This document shows, in pieces, positions 1 through 9,922 of a DNA stretch of 64,000 nucleotides (positions are counted from its first letter, which is position 1; every line of letters begins with the position of its first letter). Source of the DNA: Sva-07 sp963774765 (GTDB lineage: Bacteria > Actinomycetota > Acidimicrobiia > Acidimicrobiales > Ilumatobacteraceae); assembly GCA_963774765.1 (NCBI GenBank), contig CAVZGP010000012.1, forward strand, positions 70,254 to 134,253. The letters are read 5' to 3'. The notes beneath the pieces are model-generated. The model saw only the letters and a program-made list of their open reading frames with translations. It was not told where the DNA came from and ran no database searches. The position numbers and the translations under genes were made by a program.

Positions 1-246
1 GTCACGGCATGGTGTCCTCCACGGACGTTCCACCGGGTACGACACCAGGACCTATTCGGCGAAGTGCCTCGCCTTGTTCGCAGCCGTCCTCGACATGGCC
101 CGGATGCTCGACCGCGCTCTCGAGCCTCGGTCGCCGGCGTGACATGTCCAGCCCACCTGGATGAACTCGTAGTCGCCCGGTCATACCGGCGACTGCGCCA
201 TCAGACAGTGACGGGGCGTGCTCTACGTGGAGCGCACACCAAGACT

Positions 247-1056
247 TCAACTGTGTAGGCGCGGCGGAGGTAGGGACTCCCGGACCTCTTCGCTCGTCAA
301 CAACACCTGCTGGTTGGCGGTGTTTCTGTTCGCCCAGAACAGCTTCTCGAGCTCACCGATGAGCGACGGGTTTGCTTCCAACATCAAGTTGATGCGCGTC
401 TCAACTTCGTGGGGCGTCAGGTTCGCGAGCGACGCCCTCGACGCTGGAACGTCTTCGATGCGTGCGTTCAGCAGCACCCGCAGCTGCTCGTCACTGAACT
501 CTTTGGCCTGGTCGCTGAGCGCTTTGGCCATGAGGGCAGCAACGAGGCGCTGACTGGCTTCCTCACTACTCATAACTACTTCGTCGTCGTTGGGTGTGAC
601 ATTCAGCGCCCTCGACGGTGCCACGTGGACAGCCTCAACGGACGAAGTTGGCTCAGCAGCAGCGGTTTGACGGTTGCGCTTGCGAACTCTGGCAACCCTG
701 TCACGCGTCGCCGCTGCGGTCGACGCAATGGTCGGCCGTGCACTGTTGCTCCACCAGCTCTTCGCATGAGGCGCAGCCTTGGCGACCCCAATGAACAGCA
801 GTGTGGTCAGTACTTCCGCCGCCAATTTTTCGTTCTCCGAGAGCTCCTGCGACTCCGACCCACCTCTGTCGCCATAGGTGTCCGGCGACATCCACAGTGA
901 ATCTTCTTCGCTCTCGTCGATGTCGCTGAGCGTGACGTGGCCGAGCCGGTTTGTGCCTTCCTCACGAGTGAGCGGGCTCGAATCACCGGGACTCTTGCGG
1001 GACTTCGAAAGCTCTGACCCGTCGGGGTACTCGACCCACATCTTCCTCTTGGGCAC
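247..1056 (-). CDS. Hypothetical protein, 269 aa
   Basis: I do not recognise this protein. The N-terminal 60 residues are polar and acidic. One short hydrophobic stretch lies near residues 80-95 (LAAEVLTTLLFIGVAKAA), followed by a basic patch (RVARVRKRNR) and an Ala/Glu-rich, probably helical C-terminal half. No enzyme motif is visible. It sits at the edge of the accessory island and points away from the recombinase pair. It is the longest uninterrupted frame here and its composition is protein-like, so I accept it. The start at 1056 is the first ATG of the frame and is not independently supported. Confidence 0.5.
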   Translation of the reverse strand: MPKRKMWVEYPDGSELSKSRKSPGDSSPLTREEGTNRLGHVTLSDIDESEEDSLWMSPDTYGDRGGSESQELSENEKLAAEVLTTLLFIGVAKAAPHAKSWWSNSARPTIASTAAATRDRVARVRKRNRQTAAAEPTSSVEAVHVAPSRALNVTPNDDEVVMSSEEASQRLVAALMAKALSDQAKEFSDEQLRVLLNARIEDVPASRASLANLTPHEVETRINLMLEANPSLIGELEKLFWANRNTANQQVLLTSEEVRESLPPPRLHS

Positions 1057-1160
1057 TCGTTACCTCACGTCCAACCGGTACCTGAAAGAACTGGCGCACA
1101 CTCCGGTTCGCTGCACGGACAGGTCATCAGACGCCACGCTTCAACACTACCCACCACCCG

Positions 1161-1658
1161 TCAGGGGCTTGTGAAGCTTCGGCAGCGGTCACGCGCCTTC
1201 GAGGACCAAGTTGAACAGAGCGACGTCAGTGAGGGCACCGCGGCCGACGTCCCTCGTGTGCTGGTTTCGACGTGGTCGAGGAACCCGGCTGCGTGCAGCC
1301 GGTTCACGGACACCGGGTTTGTCGTAGCGGTCGACATCGTCTTGTTCGACAGGACACGATGCACGACGAGCGCTTCGTCCCTGTTCAACCCGGTGTCAGC
1401 GAAACTGCGCCGCCCGACAGCTGCAGCGGCCGTGTCGTCGACAGGTGCGGCGCACACTGCGACATGGGTGGAACCGACCCAGGCGACACGCTGCCCGGCC
1501 TGGTCGAGCACGTCAGCGAGCGCCTCGACAGCGGGCACCGTTCTTTCGCGAGTCCAACTAAGCGTCAACGCCAACGCATCCACCGCGACCAGACGACCGT
1601 TGCGCGCCAAGAAGCACTCGCTGCTGTTGGGGGGCCGTTTTGGACGTGGAACTGACAC
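1161..1658 (-). CDS. Hypothetical protein, 165 aa (doubtful)
   Basis: This open frame lies between the preceding hypothetical gene and the recombinases. The central part (VDALALTLSWTRERTVPAVE, then VLDQAGQRVAWVGSTHVAV) reads like real protein. The last 30 residues are low-complexity Ser/Arg-rich. A 222-aa frame on the opposite strand (1171-1839) covers the same DNA. I prefer the minus-strand reading because its composition is more protein-like and it matches the orientation of its neighbour, but either or neither may be expressed. Confidence 0.3.
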   Translation of the reverse strand: MSVPRPKRPPNSSECFLARNGRLVAVDALALTLSWTRERTVPAVEALADVLDQAGQRVAWVGSTHVAVCAAPVDDTAAAAVGRRSFADTGLNRDEALVVHRVLSNKTMSTATTNPVSVNRLHAAGFLDHVETSTRGTSAAVPSLTSLCSTWSSKARDRCRSFTSP

Positions 1659-1762
1659 GCAACATGGCGATCACGCACACGATTCAGTAGCGGTGCTCGT
1701 CCGGGCCAGCAGCGGGCCACCCTCGTTTGACGCAACGGGCACGGACCACACCGTGACCTTGC

Positions 1763-2863
1763 GTGAACGACAACAAGCACGCAACTACGGCGACCGCCGC
1801 GCTGAGTGTCGAGGCGCTCGATCCCCGGTTCCGCGGTGAGCTTGTCAACGACCCGCAAGGACACCTCCTCGAAACCTGGCTACAGAACCAGGACGACTAC
1901 CAACCCTTGAAGGCCAGCGTCGTCGACGCACCTCTCGCTGACACCACCCGAGCCTCCTACACCAGCGACGTCAACGCCTTCCACCAGTGGTGCGCCACTC
2001 ACGGCTGCGGCACGCCCGCCGCATGCGACCCCCGCACACTTCAGCGGCTCGTCGAAGCATGGCTTGTCGAACGGGCCGAGACAAGTGCGCCGAGAACACT
2101 GGACCTCGTTCGTTGTGCGCTGCGATGGTGGGCCAACCAGCACGACCTCGACAACCCTGTCAGCGCCCGCGCGCAGCAAATCAGGGGACGTAAACCCGGC
2201 CGCGGAAAATCGACACCGGTCACCGACAACGAACTCGACAGGGTCCTCGACGTGCTCCACGATCAGCAGATCACATTCACCAAAGGCCCGCCAGCAACCT
2301 GGGCGGCATGGCATCTCCGGACGCTCGCGATGGTCACCATCACCGTCACCGGCTCGTTGCGGGCAGGGTCAGAGATCCAATGGTTCACCGACGACTCCGT
2401 CACGCACGTCGACACAGATGGCATCGTGGTCAGGGTCGCCAAGACGAAACAGAACCCTCAAGGGCGAGAGGTCAAACTGTGGTTTCGAGGCGACCGGCTG
2501 TGCCCTGTGACCGCGCTCACCAACTGGTTGCGGTGCTGCAACGACAACAACTGGAAACGGCCTGGCGGTGCACTCCTGCCCGCAGTACAAACCGACCGTC
2601 ACAACCCTCTCGCGCCGCTCAGTCGAGGTCACGACACCAGCAAGACGTGGCCACGGGTCCGCGAAGCAGCCGGACTCGACCGGTCGAGGCGCCTCCACGG
2701 CCTTCGAGCAACAGCACCCACCAACGCGGCCGCCGCCGGATGGGACCACACCGCGCTGCGCGACCTCGGCGGATGGAAACATCTGGACAGCGCAGCCGGC
2801 TACGTCCACGGCGTCAACAGCGCGCTCACCGCTGACATATTCGACACCACAGGTCGCCGCTGA
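1763..2863 (+). CDS. Tyrosine recombinase (phage-integrase family), first of an overlapping pair
   Basis: Site-specific DNA strand exchange enzyme, 366 aa, GTG start. The catalytic constellation is visible: box I Arg200 (GSLRAGSE), a Lys in the beta-hairpin near 228 (AKTKQN), H312-x-x-R315 (LHGLRAT), Trp338 in the box II His/Trp position (LGGWKH), and the nucleophile Tyr347 (AAGYVHG). Residues 60-130 form the SAM-like core-binding domain. Its stop codon overlaps the start of the next recombinase (TGATG), so the two are translationally coupled and probably act together. They are likely the mobility functions of the island that carries the defence genes. Family assignment is firm. The att site is not identified. 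Confidence 0.88.
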   Translation: MNDNKHATTATAALSVEALDPRFRGELVNDPQGHLLETWLQNQDDYQPLKASVVDAPLADTTRASYTSDVNAFHQWCATHGCGTPAACDPRTLQRLVEAWLVERAETSAPRTLDLVRCALRWWANQHDLDNPVSARAQQIRGRKPGRGKSTPVTDNELDRVLDVLHDQQITFTKGPPATWAAWHLRTLAMVTITVTGSLRAGSEIQWFTDDSVTHVDTDGIVVRVAKTKQNPQGREVKLWFRGDRLCPVTALTNWLRCCNDNNWKRPGGALLPAVQTDRHNPLAPLSRGHDTSKTWPRVREAAGLDRSRRLHGLRATAPTNAAAAGWDHTALRDLGGWKHLDSAAGYVHGVNSALTADIFDTTGRR

Positions 2864-4518
2864 TGGCACGACGCACGCGCAGCCAACGATTCCAACACGT
2901 AGCGAACGACGAAGCCGGCGGCGACATCCTCGCCGACATCATCGGCGCCGCCGAAAGCGAGGGCCGCAGCCCCCAGTCGGACAGCTACCTGGCCACAATC
3001 AGCTTGTATGGCAAACGGTTCACCAACTGGCTCGACTCGATCGGCGGAAGCCTCAACGAACTTGCCGCCGTCGCCCCACGTGACGCACACAACAACCCGA
3101 TCATGTCGTCGTACGTCATCCTCCGCTACACCGACCACGTCTCGAACACGTCGCCGACAATCAAACAGCGAAGCCTCGGCGATCACGTCAGCGGCCTGCG
3201 GGCATGGCTGAAAACGCAAGGCTGGTCGACCGTCAACATCGAACGAGGCACGCCGGGCGGCAAACGGATCACGAACCGGTGGCGGAACCACCAACACAAC
3301 GAAGCTGACATCGTGCGCCGGGCACGCCCCGTCGGTGTCGACGACCTTGCCGTCTTCGTCCAAACATTGGACGACAACCCGATGTGTTGGACGGAACTCA
3401 TGGTCGAAGCGATGCGCACCTGGCTGCTCGTCGTCTGGGCAGCATCACTTCGGGGAGGTGAAGCTGTCTACGAACTGAAATGGGGATGGTTTCACGACAC
3501 CGGCGGCCGCCTCGAGCTGCGACTGCCTGGCGGGCGTGTCCTGAAACATCAGAACGACGCGCACACGCTTGTCATCCCCGCGTATCCGACGAACAGCAAA
3601 CTGTGCGCCGTCACACAGCTTCGAACTTGGAGAGAACTCTGCGAACGTCACGGCGTTCGCACAGACGACGACGCACTCGTCCTGCCTGCCATCAGGGCCC
3701 AATGTGCAGGCACGAACAGCGCCCTCATGGAACAAGCAATCTTCGACCGGTTCGCCGGACGCGACTTCGACGACAACCCGATCGAACACGCCGTTGAAAC
3801 GGCGGCAGCGGCCGGCGCAACCGGTGACGACCTGCGAACAGTTCGCGCTGACGCCGAGAAGCGGCACTACCAGATCTGGAAGAAACGTTGGCTGACCTTG
3901 TGTCGGCACGCCGGGTGGGAGTCGCGTCACCAGTTCGAGTCAGTCGGCACACACGGCAACCGGCGCGGCAGCGCCCAAACCGCACGAAACGGCGGCGCCG
4001 ACATCATCGTCATCTCACAACGACTTCGACATGGAACAACTCGAACGACCGGTGTCTACCTCGACCGACAACTCCAAGACACGCGGAGCCTGTTCACACC
4101 TGCCGGTGGCGACATCAACAGCGCCACGGTCAACGACTTCGATGACGTGTTGAACATAGACGTCGAAGGTGGCGGCAACGGGTGCGGCATCAGCTTCAAC
4201 GGGACCAGATGCGCACGACAGCCGATCGGGCACGCTGTGGTCGACGGTCAAGATGTCGCCGTGTGCGCCGCCCACCGGCAGCGTCTCCTATGTGGCGTTG
4301 CCGGTGACCAGCTTCGAGCACCGATCAGAAAGCATCATGTCGGCGGCCCCTGCCAGATCACCCACAACGGGCACACATGCGGACGCACCTTCGGACACCA
4401 CATCACCATCGACGGCGAACCGACCGCAGCATGCTCCGCGCATGCCGCACGCGCACGTCGAGGTGCCACCGGCGACAGGCTGACGGCACCCATCCGCGAG
4501 CCGCGCTCACGCATGTGA
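2863..4518 (+). CDS. Second tyrosine recombinase with two C-terminal Cys/His repeats
   Basis: A 551-aa protein. Its core has Arg197 (ASLRGGEA), H364-x-x-R367 (THGNRR), His390 (RLRHGT) and Tyr399 (TGVYLD), which fits an active tyrosine recombinase. After residue 430 there are two tandem units with identical spacing C-x8-C-x6-H-x10-C-x2-H: C441, C450, H457, C468, H471, then C497, C506, H513, C524, H527. Each unit is followed by a G-D-x-L-x-A-P-I-R signature. These are probably small metal-binding modules for DNA or protein contact (inference). The start is fixed by the TGATG overlap with the upstream recombinase. I know of no standard name for this two-gene arrangement. Confidence 0.85.
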   Translation: MARRTRSQRFQHVANDEAGGDILADIIGAAESEGRSPQSDSYLATISLYGKRFTNWLDSIGGSLNELAAVAPRDAHNNPIMSSYVILRYTDHVSNTSPTIKQRSLGDHVSGLRAWLKTQGWSTVNIERGTPGGKRITNRWRNHQHNEADIVRRARPVGVDDLAVFVQTLDDNPMCWTELMVEAMRTWLLVVWAASLRGGEAVYELKWGWFHDTGGRLELRLPGGRVLKHQNDAHTLVIPAYPTNSKLCAVTQLRTWRELCERHGVRTDDDALVLPAIRAQCAGTNSALMEQAIFDRFAGRDFDDNPIEHAVETAAAAGATGDDLRTVRADAEKRHYQIWKKRWLTLCRHAGWESRHQFESVGTHGNRRGSAQTARNGGADIIVISQRLRHGTTRTTGVYLDRQLQDTRSLFTPAGGDINSATVNDFDDVLNIDVEGGGNGCGISFNGTRCARQPIGHAVVDGQDVAVCAAHRQRLLCGVAGDQLRAPIRKHHVGGPCQITHNGHTCGRTFGHHITIDGEPTAACSAHAARARRGATGDRLTAPIREPRSRM

Positions 4519-4782
4519 GCTGCCCGGTACTCACCATGTGCAGCGAGTTACTGTTCCGCCATCTCGACAGCGCCCCGAGTACGCGGGCCGACATCGTTCG
4601 TCGACAGAACGGTCGTCGTGTTCCATGACAACCGACAGTCCTCGCCACCCCACCCAGCGCAAACGCGGGTCGGCTCGTCCCAGCAAACGCCAACCAGGAA
4701 GAGAGAACAGAGGGCGACGCGACGGCGTCGACCGGCAGACACCTCACACCGCAGCGAACGCCTGTGCGCAAAGGTAAGGCGG
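4519..4782. other. Gap between convergent recombinase and Abi genes
   Basis: This 264-bp stretch separates the 3' end of the second recombinase from the 3' end of the Abi gene on the other strand. Several short frames cross it but none looks like a protein, and I see no strong hairpin. It is the boundary between the integration module and the defence cargo. Confidence 0.4.
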
Positions 4783-5736
4783 TCACTTCCAGGTCGGGTT
4801 CTCGGTCCACTTCTCGGGCGCGCCGAGCGCACGGAAACTGACGCCGTTCCCTTCTGGCAACGTGATGAGGTGCAACGCGACACGTTCCGGCCACGTTGTC
4901 CCCGGGTCGATTTGCCGCGCGAAGTAGGCGATGATCAGCAACGCCATGTAGGTCCGGCTCAAGTAGTGCTCATCTTCGAGAACGCCGGCGAACCACGCCG
5001 TCTCCGGGCCCTTTGGCTTAGTAGGCTTGTCGGTCAGTTCGCGGTTCCATAGACGATCATGATGAGCAGAGATGTTCCGCACCAGGCAGATGGTGCGTAC
5101 CCACGAGACAACATCTACACCGCGTCTTAAGCCGAACTCTTGGGCGACAGCGACTTGCGTCTTCTTGCCCAGTTGGGCGAGAAGCTTGGATACGTCACCG
5201 AAGTCCATGACGTCGATTGCGATCCAGATCGGGAGGGGCGTCCCGTACTTCTGTACGAACGCCGCGATGGCGACGTCAGCTCTTCGTCGAATCTTGTCAT
5301 CGTGGTTGTTGCACCAGTCGCGGTGTGGCGAGTTCCGACCCGCCGGAGCCTGCAGGTTTCGCTGGTCATGCCACCGGCCGCTGTGGTGAGCGAACGGGTC
5401 GAGCTGGCCCAACGTGTAGGCAACAGCAACCTTGACGCACCGCTCGATGGTTTCGAGCGCCTCGAGGCACAGCAGGCGGAGGTGCCGGTCGAAACGGTAC
5501 AAGTCGACCATTTGCTCGAATGACGCTCCGGACACGAACTGGTCGAGCCGAGGTTGTTCGCTCGCTTCGCCAGCGAACTCCCGCATCGGATACAGGTATC
5601 CGCCGAGCGTGTAGTAGCCGACCGCCCGAAGCATGTGAAGAGCCGCGTCCCGGTCGGCAACAGCGAGGCCTCGCTGTTGCAAGAGCGTCAGCTGGTCGTC
5701 GAAGGTGAGGAACGGCTTTGCGTACGTACCCGCCAT
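4783..5736 (-). CDS. Abi_2 / AbiD-AbiF family abortive-infection protein
   Basis: A 317-aa protein of the Abi-like (AbiD/F, HEPN superfamily) type. Supporting motifs are the N-terminal F-x-x-Q-x-x-L-L-x-x-R-G-L segment, the RAVGYYTLGGYLYP region, a Y-R-F-D-R-x-L-R block, and a C-terminal R-N-I-S-A-H-H-D-R-x-W-N segment that supplies the R-x4-H motif of HEPN ribonucleases. Members are known as phage-exclusion genes; RNase action here is inferred. The frame extends upstream to 5820, but those codons overlap a terminator hairpin, so I start at ATG 5736 (MAGTYAKPF). It is transcribed apart from the methylase/helicase operon, from which the terminator separates it. Confidence 0.8.
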   Translation of the reverse strand: MAGTYAKPFLTFDDQLTLLQQRGLAVADRDAALHMLRAVGYYTLGGYLYPMREFAGEASEQPRLDQFVSGASFEQMVDLYRFDRHLRLLCLEALETIERCVKVAVAYTLGQLDPFAHHSGRWHDQRNLQAPAGRNSPHRDWCNNHDDKIRRRADVAIAAFVQKYGTPLPIWIAIDVMDFGDVSKLLAQLGKKTQVAVAQEFGLRRGVDVVSWVRTICLVRNISAHHDRLWNRELTDKPTKPKGPETAWFAGVLEDEHYLSRTYMALLIIAYFARQIDPGTTWPERVALHLITLPEGNGVSFRALGAPEKWTENPTWK

Positions 5737-5755
5737 CACACGCAGACCCGGAAAA

Positions 5756-5799
5756 CAGAAAACCCGCCCGTGGTCCAAGAGGATCCAGAGGGGCGGGTC
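5756..5799 (-). terminator. Rho-independent terminator of the defence operon
   Basis: On the minus strand ACCCGCCC pairs with GGGCGGGT across a loop of about 20 nt and is followed by TTTTCTG. It lies just downstream of the gene ending at 5951 and upstream of the Abi start. It therefore ends the methylase/helicase transcription unit and rules out the longer Abi N-terminus. Confidence 0.6.
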
Positions 5800-5950
5800 G
5801 GATTGCCCGTCACTGTACATGCGTGCGACGGAAAGTCAAGGCACGCCGGCTCGAGCGTGTTGGCCGCAACCCGGGAGCGGCCAATACAGCGACACCCGCT
5901 TCCCGGCTCTGCGCCGCTGTACCACCGCTGCCCTGGGGTGCGACTCTGCG

Positions 5951-6850
5951 TCACGTCCGGTCCTCTTTCCGGCGGACGAGTTCGAAGCAGAGATTGATGG
6001 TGGCGAGATACCAGTAGAAGACCCAGTCCAGGAAGGCATCGTCGTAGTCGGTTTTCTGATCGAGTTTCCTGTGGCGGATGTCGTAGTTGTTCGCGATGTC
6101 GAACAGCGCACCCTCGTCCTTGCTGAGAAGCGCGTCCTGGAGCAATCGACGGTGTGACTCGAGTACTCGGGCGAGCGAGAAGACTGCGGTCCGGCGTGAC
6201 TCCCGGGTTGCGTTGCGGGCGCGGAACATGGCGATCGCGTGAACGACGTCGTCGTCGGCGTTTTCAACGAGCGCCTGCGCCATCAGCTGCTCTAAACCCG
6301 TGGGGCTGGACACCACGATCCGACCTTCGTCGTCACCGTCGTCGGCGACCCGAAGCCCGAACCCGGAAGCGTCGAGGATTTCGTTCATCTTCCAGCGGTA
6401 GACAGCCTGTCCTGATCGCACCGAGAACTTGGTCGGGTGCGTACCGCATCCCATGTAGTCGTGGAACCATGACCCGGTCGGCCGGGCTGCAAGGTCGTGG
6501 TGGATCTCGATGATGTCGCAGACGTCGTCGAGCGACCACTCGCTTGGACGCCATGGGGTGGCGAGGTGGCCCTTTCCGAGACGCTCGTCGAGAACGTCGT
6601 TGATGGTGACACCGGTGTCGCCGTTCCCGTCGACGCATTCGTATCCGAGCTGCTGGGCAAACCAGTGCATCCCGCCGAACTCGGAGATCTGCCGCTGGAT
6701 ACGTCGTGCCAGTGAGTCCAGATCCGGTTCGACCGGAGCCGTCGAATGCGATGGTTGCCTCTGGGACCAGTGAGGTTTCGGCTTCGACGCCTGAGGCAGG
6801 TCGGGTAGCGCCTCCAGAAGAGCTTCCAACCACTCGGTTTCCGCGCCCAT
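5951..6850 (-). CDS. Hypothetical defence-associated protein with HEPN-like C-terminus, 299 aa
   Basis: The function is not recognised. The C-terminal 60 residues (FDIANNYDIRHRKLDQKTDY, then a Trp/Tyr-rich amphipathic helix) resemble the C-terminal helical domain of several abortive-infection-type proteins, and R-H-R-K could be part of a HEPN-like active site (inference). The middle region W-F-H-D-Y-M-G-C-G-T-H-P-T-K-F is unusual and has Cys/His residues. The start is fixed by a TGATG overlap with the upstream 89-aa gene, so this is the last gene of the methylase-helicase operon. Its coupling to that operon suggests an effector or accessory role in defence. Confidence 0.6.
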   Translation of the reverse strand: MGAETEWLEALLEALPDLPQASKPKPHWSQRQPSHSTAPVEPDLDSLARRIQRQISEFGGMHWFAQQLGYECVDGNGDTGVTINDVLDERLGKGHLATPWRPSEWSLDDVCDIIEIHHDLAARPTGSWFHDYMGCGTHPTKFSVRSGQAVYRWKMNEILDASGFGLRVADDGDDEGRIVVSSPTGLEQLMAQALVENADDDVVHAIAMFRARNATRESRRTAVFSLARVLESHRRLLQDALLSKDEGALFDIANNYDIRHRKLDQKTDYDDAFLDWVFYWYLATINLCFELVRRKEDRT

Positions 6851-7119
6851 CAGAACGGCTCCTCATCGCTGGCAGTGAGGTAGTTGGATGAGTTCGACCG
6901 TCTCACGTTCTCGAACTCCTCTGAAGGTGCGTCCGTCGTGAACGCCTGCTGCAGGAGAAGTGTCACCTCGTTCCGCCAGCTGGGCGTCTCACCGTCGAGT
7001 TCGGCGTTGCCTATCAAGCGTCGCATCTCCTCAGCTACGAGGTGAGGCGCCCATGCCAGCGTGAAGTCAGCGTTGCTGCGGAACTGTTCGACGCGCTTGG
7101 TCTGACGAGTAGCGCTCAT
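6850..7119 (-). CDS. Small hypothetical protein in defence operon, 89 aa
   Basis: A small acidic, helix-rich protein (SATRQTKRVEQFRSNADFTL at the start, then LVAEEMRRLIGNAEL). No family is recognised. The ATG at 7119 overlaps the helicase stop codon (ATGA), and its own stop overlaps the next start (TGATG), so it is translated between the helicase gene and the 299-aa gene. The longer frame beginning at 7194 runs through the helicase C-terminus and is rejected as a start. Its position suggests a subunit or regulator of the system. Confidence 0.55.
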   Translation of the reverse strand: MSATRQTKRVEQFRSNADFTLAWAPHLVAEEMRRLIGNAELDGETPSWRNEVTLLLQQAFTTDAPSEEFENVRRSNSSNYLTASDEEPF

Positions 7120-9922
7120 GCCGATACACCTTCGTCCGACAGGACTGCCAGCTCCTCGAGGGAGCCGGACCCGTATCCGGTGTCTGCAGTCCAAAACGTC
7201 CAGCCGTCGGTGACCACACCGGCGGTGGCTGCGACAGCGGCATCTTCGGGGCTGACGTGGCGAATCCCGTCAACGGCGATGCCATAGTCTGCGGTGACGG
7301 TTGCGGCCACTTCGCCACCGTCGTGGTGGCCTGTGAGGACGTCGCCGGGCTGCAGGATGTCTTCGGTGATGAGGCGTGCGAACCGTTCGTCGCGGTCCTC
7401 AACGTCCAACCGCCGATGGTTCGAGCCTCCTCACCCTGTTCGCCGTAGTGGAGTGACGGTTCCTCGAAAGTGCGGAACTTCCAGACGGCGTCGTTCATCT
7501 TCGAGTCGTTGAACACCTTGCAGTTGACGAGCTGCTCAAAGTCCTTCAACGTGAGCCCGGTCACCTTCTCGAACAGTTCCGGTTCGACCTGCTCGATGAT
7601 GTCCTTGATGGCCTTCTCACGGTCATCGGTCAGGTACATGAACGCCGGGATGCGCGTCACGAACCGTTGCAAACGCTTCTTCAGGTTGTCCCGCTTCTTG
7701 GTTGCGTCGTCCTTGCGCTTCTTCTCGTCTTTCGTCAGAGGCTCCTTCGCCAGCTTCTTCTCACGCAGCTCCTTGTTCGTCGAGATCATCGCGGTGAGGT
7801 CGTCGGTGATGTTGCGGAACATCTCGATTTGCTCGAACGACTCGAGCAGCTCCGAGTTGTCGAGCAGCGCTTCCATCGCTTTCAGGTCCAGTGTGAGCAG
7901 TTCGGGTGAGTTCCACCGTCGGGCGAGCATCGATGACGAGATGCCACGGGTGAGGTAGTCGATGACGTCTTCGGCTTTGAGCTGCGCCATGCCGTAACCG
8001 TCGAAGGACAGCACGGGCAGAAACTCCATGAACTCGTCGATGGCGGCTTCGTCGTCACGTTCGGATGCGACCTCGGCGCGGAGCCGGGTGGCGTAGTCGA
8101 CAATCTGCCGGAGCGCACGGTTCGGTGCGAAGTCGACGACGTAGCAGTGTTCTTTGTGGACGAGTTCGGCTTCTCCGCCGGCGACAGTGTCAACGAGCTT
8201 GGACCGCCACGGTGACTGCACTCGGAACGCCGCCTGGAAGTACGACTCCGGGCTCTTCAGTTCCCTGAGCATCAGGATCCCGGCCCACGTGGGCACGGTG
8301 ACACCGGTCATCAGTTTCCCGCAGGAGAGTGTGATCGTCTTGGTCGTCTGAGGGACGTTCCCGATCTGTTCTTCGACTGGCGGGAGCGCCCTGGCACCCA
8401 TGCCGACATGGCTGCCGGCGGCCACGACGACGGAGTAGTCGGTGAAGAACGTGTTGTGGCTGGCGGTCAGCAAGTCACGCATGGCGACGCAGGCATCGAC
8501 GTTGGGGAGGTACCAGATGGTGTGCTGCAACGCCCGAAGCAGGTTGGTGTCCTCGTAGGGAAGCGGCGGCCGGTTCTGGCTGGAGACGTTCGCCCACAGC
8601 CCGCCGATGTCCTGGCCGCGGAGCAGGTCCAACCATTTCTGTACTTCGGTTTCGTGGATGAAGTGTGGGGTGTCGTCGAGGCGTTTCTCGGTGCGGAAGA
8701 ACTCGGTGAGCGAGAACTCGGAGCTGGTTGTTGAGAGCTACTTCTCGCAGCTTGTCCGGCATCTCGTAGGTGAGGAGACGCATCTTCGGGCAGCGCCCGT
8801 ACGGGTTCGGCGTCAGGGACAGCGCCAGGTCGCCTTGGCTCGTTGTTCGTCGCTGTAGGTCCAGTTGTACACCTGGTCTTCGAGGAACTCGCCTTGGGTG
8901 AGCGCCCGGAACGGCGTCCCTGACAGATACAGGTAGTGGCGGACGTCGAGGTGCGAGCACTTCCTCGAGGTTAGTCAGCGAAGTCGTCGTCGAGGTCCAG
9001 GTGTGTCGAGCGCCTTCTTCTCGGAGGTGTCGCCGACGATGTCGGGGTCTTCGTCGTCTTCCAGGTAGAGGCCGCGCGCGGCGTCACGCCACGCTCCGAA
9101 GTGGTATTCGTCGATGACGACGGCGTCCCAGTCGACGAGGTATAGTCCTTCGTTCTTCGCTTTCGGGTCACCGTTCTCGTCGGTGCCGAGCACGTCCTGG
9201 AACGACGCGAACCAGACGAGCGGGGCGGGTCGTCGAGGTCTGGGGTGGGATCGTCTTTGCCTTTGAAGCGCCAGCTGTCGAAGTCGGTGTGGCATTCGAG
9301 GTCCTCACGCCATGCGGCTCTCTACGGCTGGTTTATACGTGAGGACAAGGATCCTGGACCAGTCGAGCGTCTTGGCGAGCTGGTACGTGGTGAATGTCTT
9401 ACCGAACCGCATCTTCGCGTTCCACAGGAAGTGTGGTGGGCTGTCGCCGCTGGCATGAGCGGTGAAGTAGGCCGACGTCTGCTCGACAGCCCGCTCCTGT
9501 TCGGGCCGCGGCGGGAACGACACCTTCGGCTTCAGCGACGACAGTGATTCGCCAGCACGGACGGCGTCGATGGCGGCAGGAGCTTCATCTACGGTGCATT
9601 CGAACCATTCGGTGCGTTTGCCGTTCGGGCGGTGAGACGGTGCACCCCAGCTTTCTTCGAGCGGGCGTGGACGCATGGTCCTTGAAGGCTCCACCGTCGT
9701 CGGTGATGGCTGGTTCAACGAGGAGGACTTGTAGGGCTTCTGTCGTGGGCGTGTTCACGCCGCGGCTGGTGCGGATCTGGTGTCGGCGTCGTCTTCGTCG
9801 GTGTAGCCGACCTTGATGCGGCCGTTGCCCTCCCGTTCCCTGCCCACGTGGTGTCGTGGTCTGGCGTGGTGTCCAGGCGTAGATCTTGGGGTGCGTGACG
9901 CTGCCGGCCAGCTGACCGTCAT
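7116..9922 (-). pseudogene. GIY-YIG/T5orf172 SF2 helicase with RAMA-like C-terminus, multiply frameshifted
   Basis: Read across frames this is one long restriction-type helicase. The order is: an N-terminal GIY-YIG/T5orf172-like segment (HPKIYAW, then GRIKVGYTDEDDADTR, about 9750-9900); a Walker A variant WNAKMRFGKTFTTYQLAK; Walker B VIDEYHFGAWRD; motif III LYLSGTPFRAL; a motif VI equivalent YFQAAFRVQSPW; and a C-terminal RAMA-like segment (YGIAVDGIRHVSPEDAAVAA then GWTFW). The frame breaks at about 9312 (one extra base before GCATGG), 9229, 8990, 8840, 8735 and 7420, and again in the N-terminus. Each break preserves coding sense on both sides. Sequencing indels or recent inactivation would both explain this. 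The start near 9922 is approximate. Confidence 0.7.

Noticed and set aside
2..250. An 82-aa minus-strand frame at the left edge.
   Set aside because: The composition is Arg/Gly-rich and overlaps an equally long plus-strand frame. There are no motifs or supporting context; the first 246 bp hold nothing I can call.
1171..1839. A 222-aa plus-strand frame opposite the 165-aa hypothetical gene.
   Set aside because: It is Ser/Thr/Arg-rich with frequent low-complexity runs and overlaps the start of the recombinase. The minus-strand frame looks more like protein.
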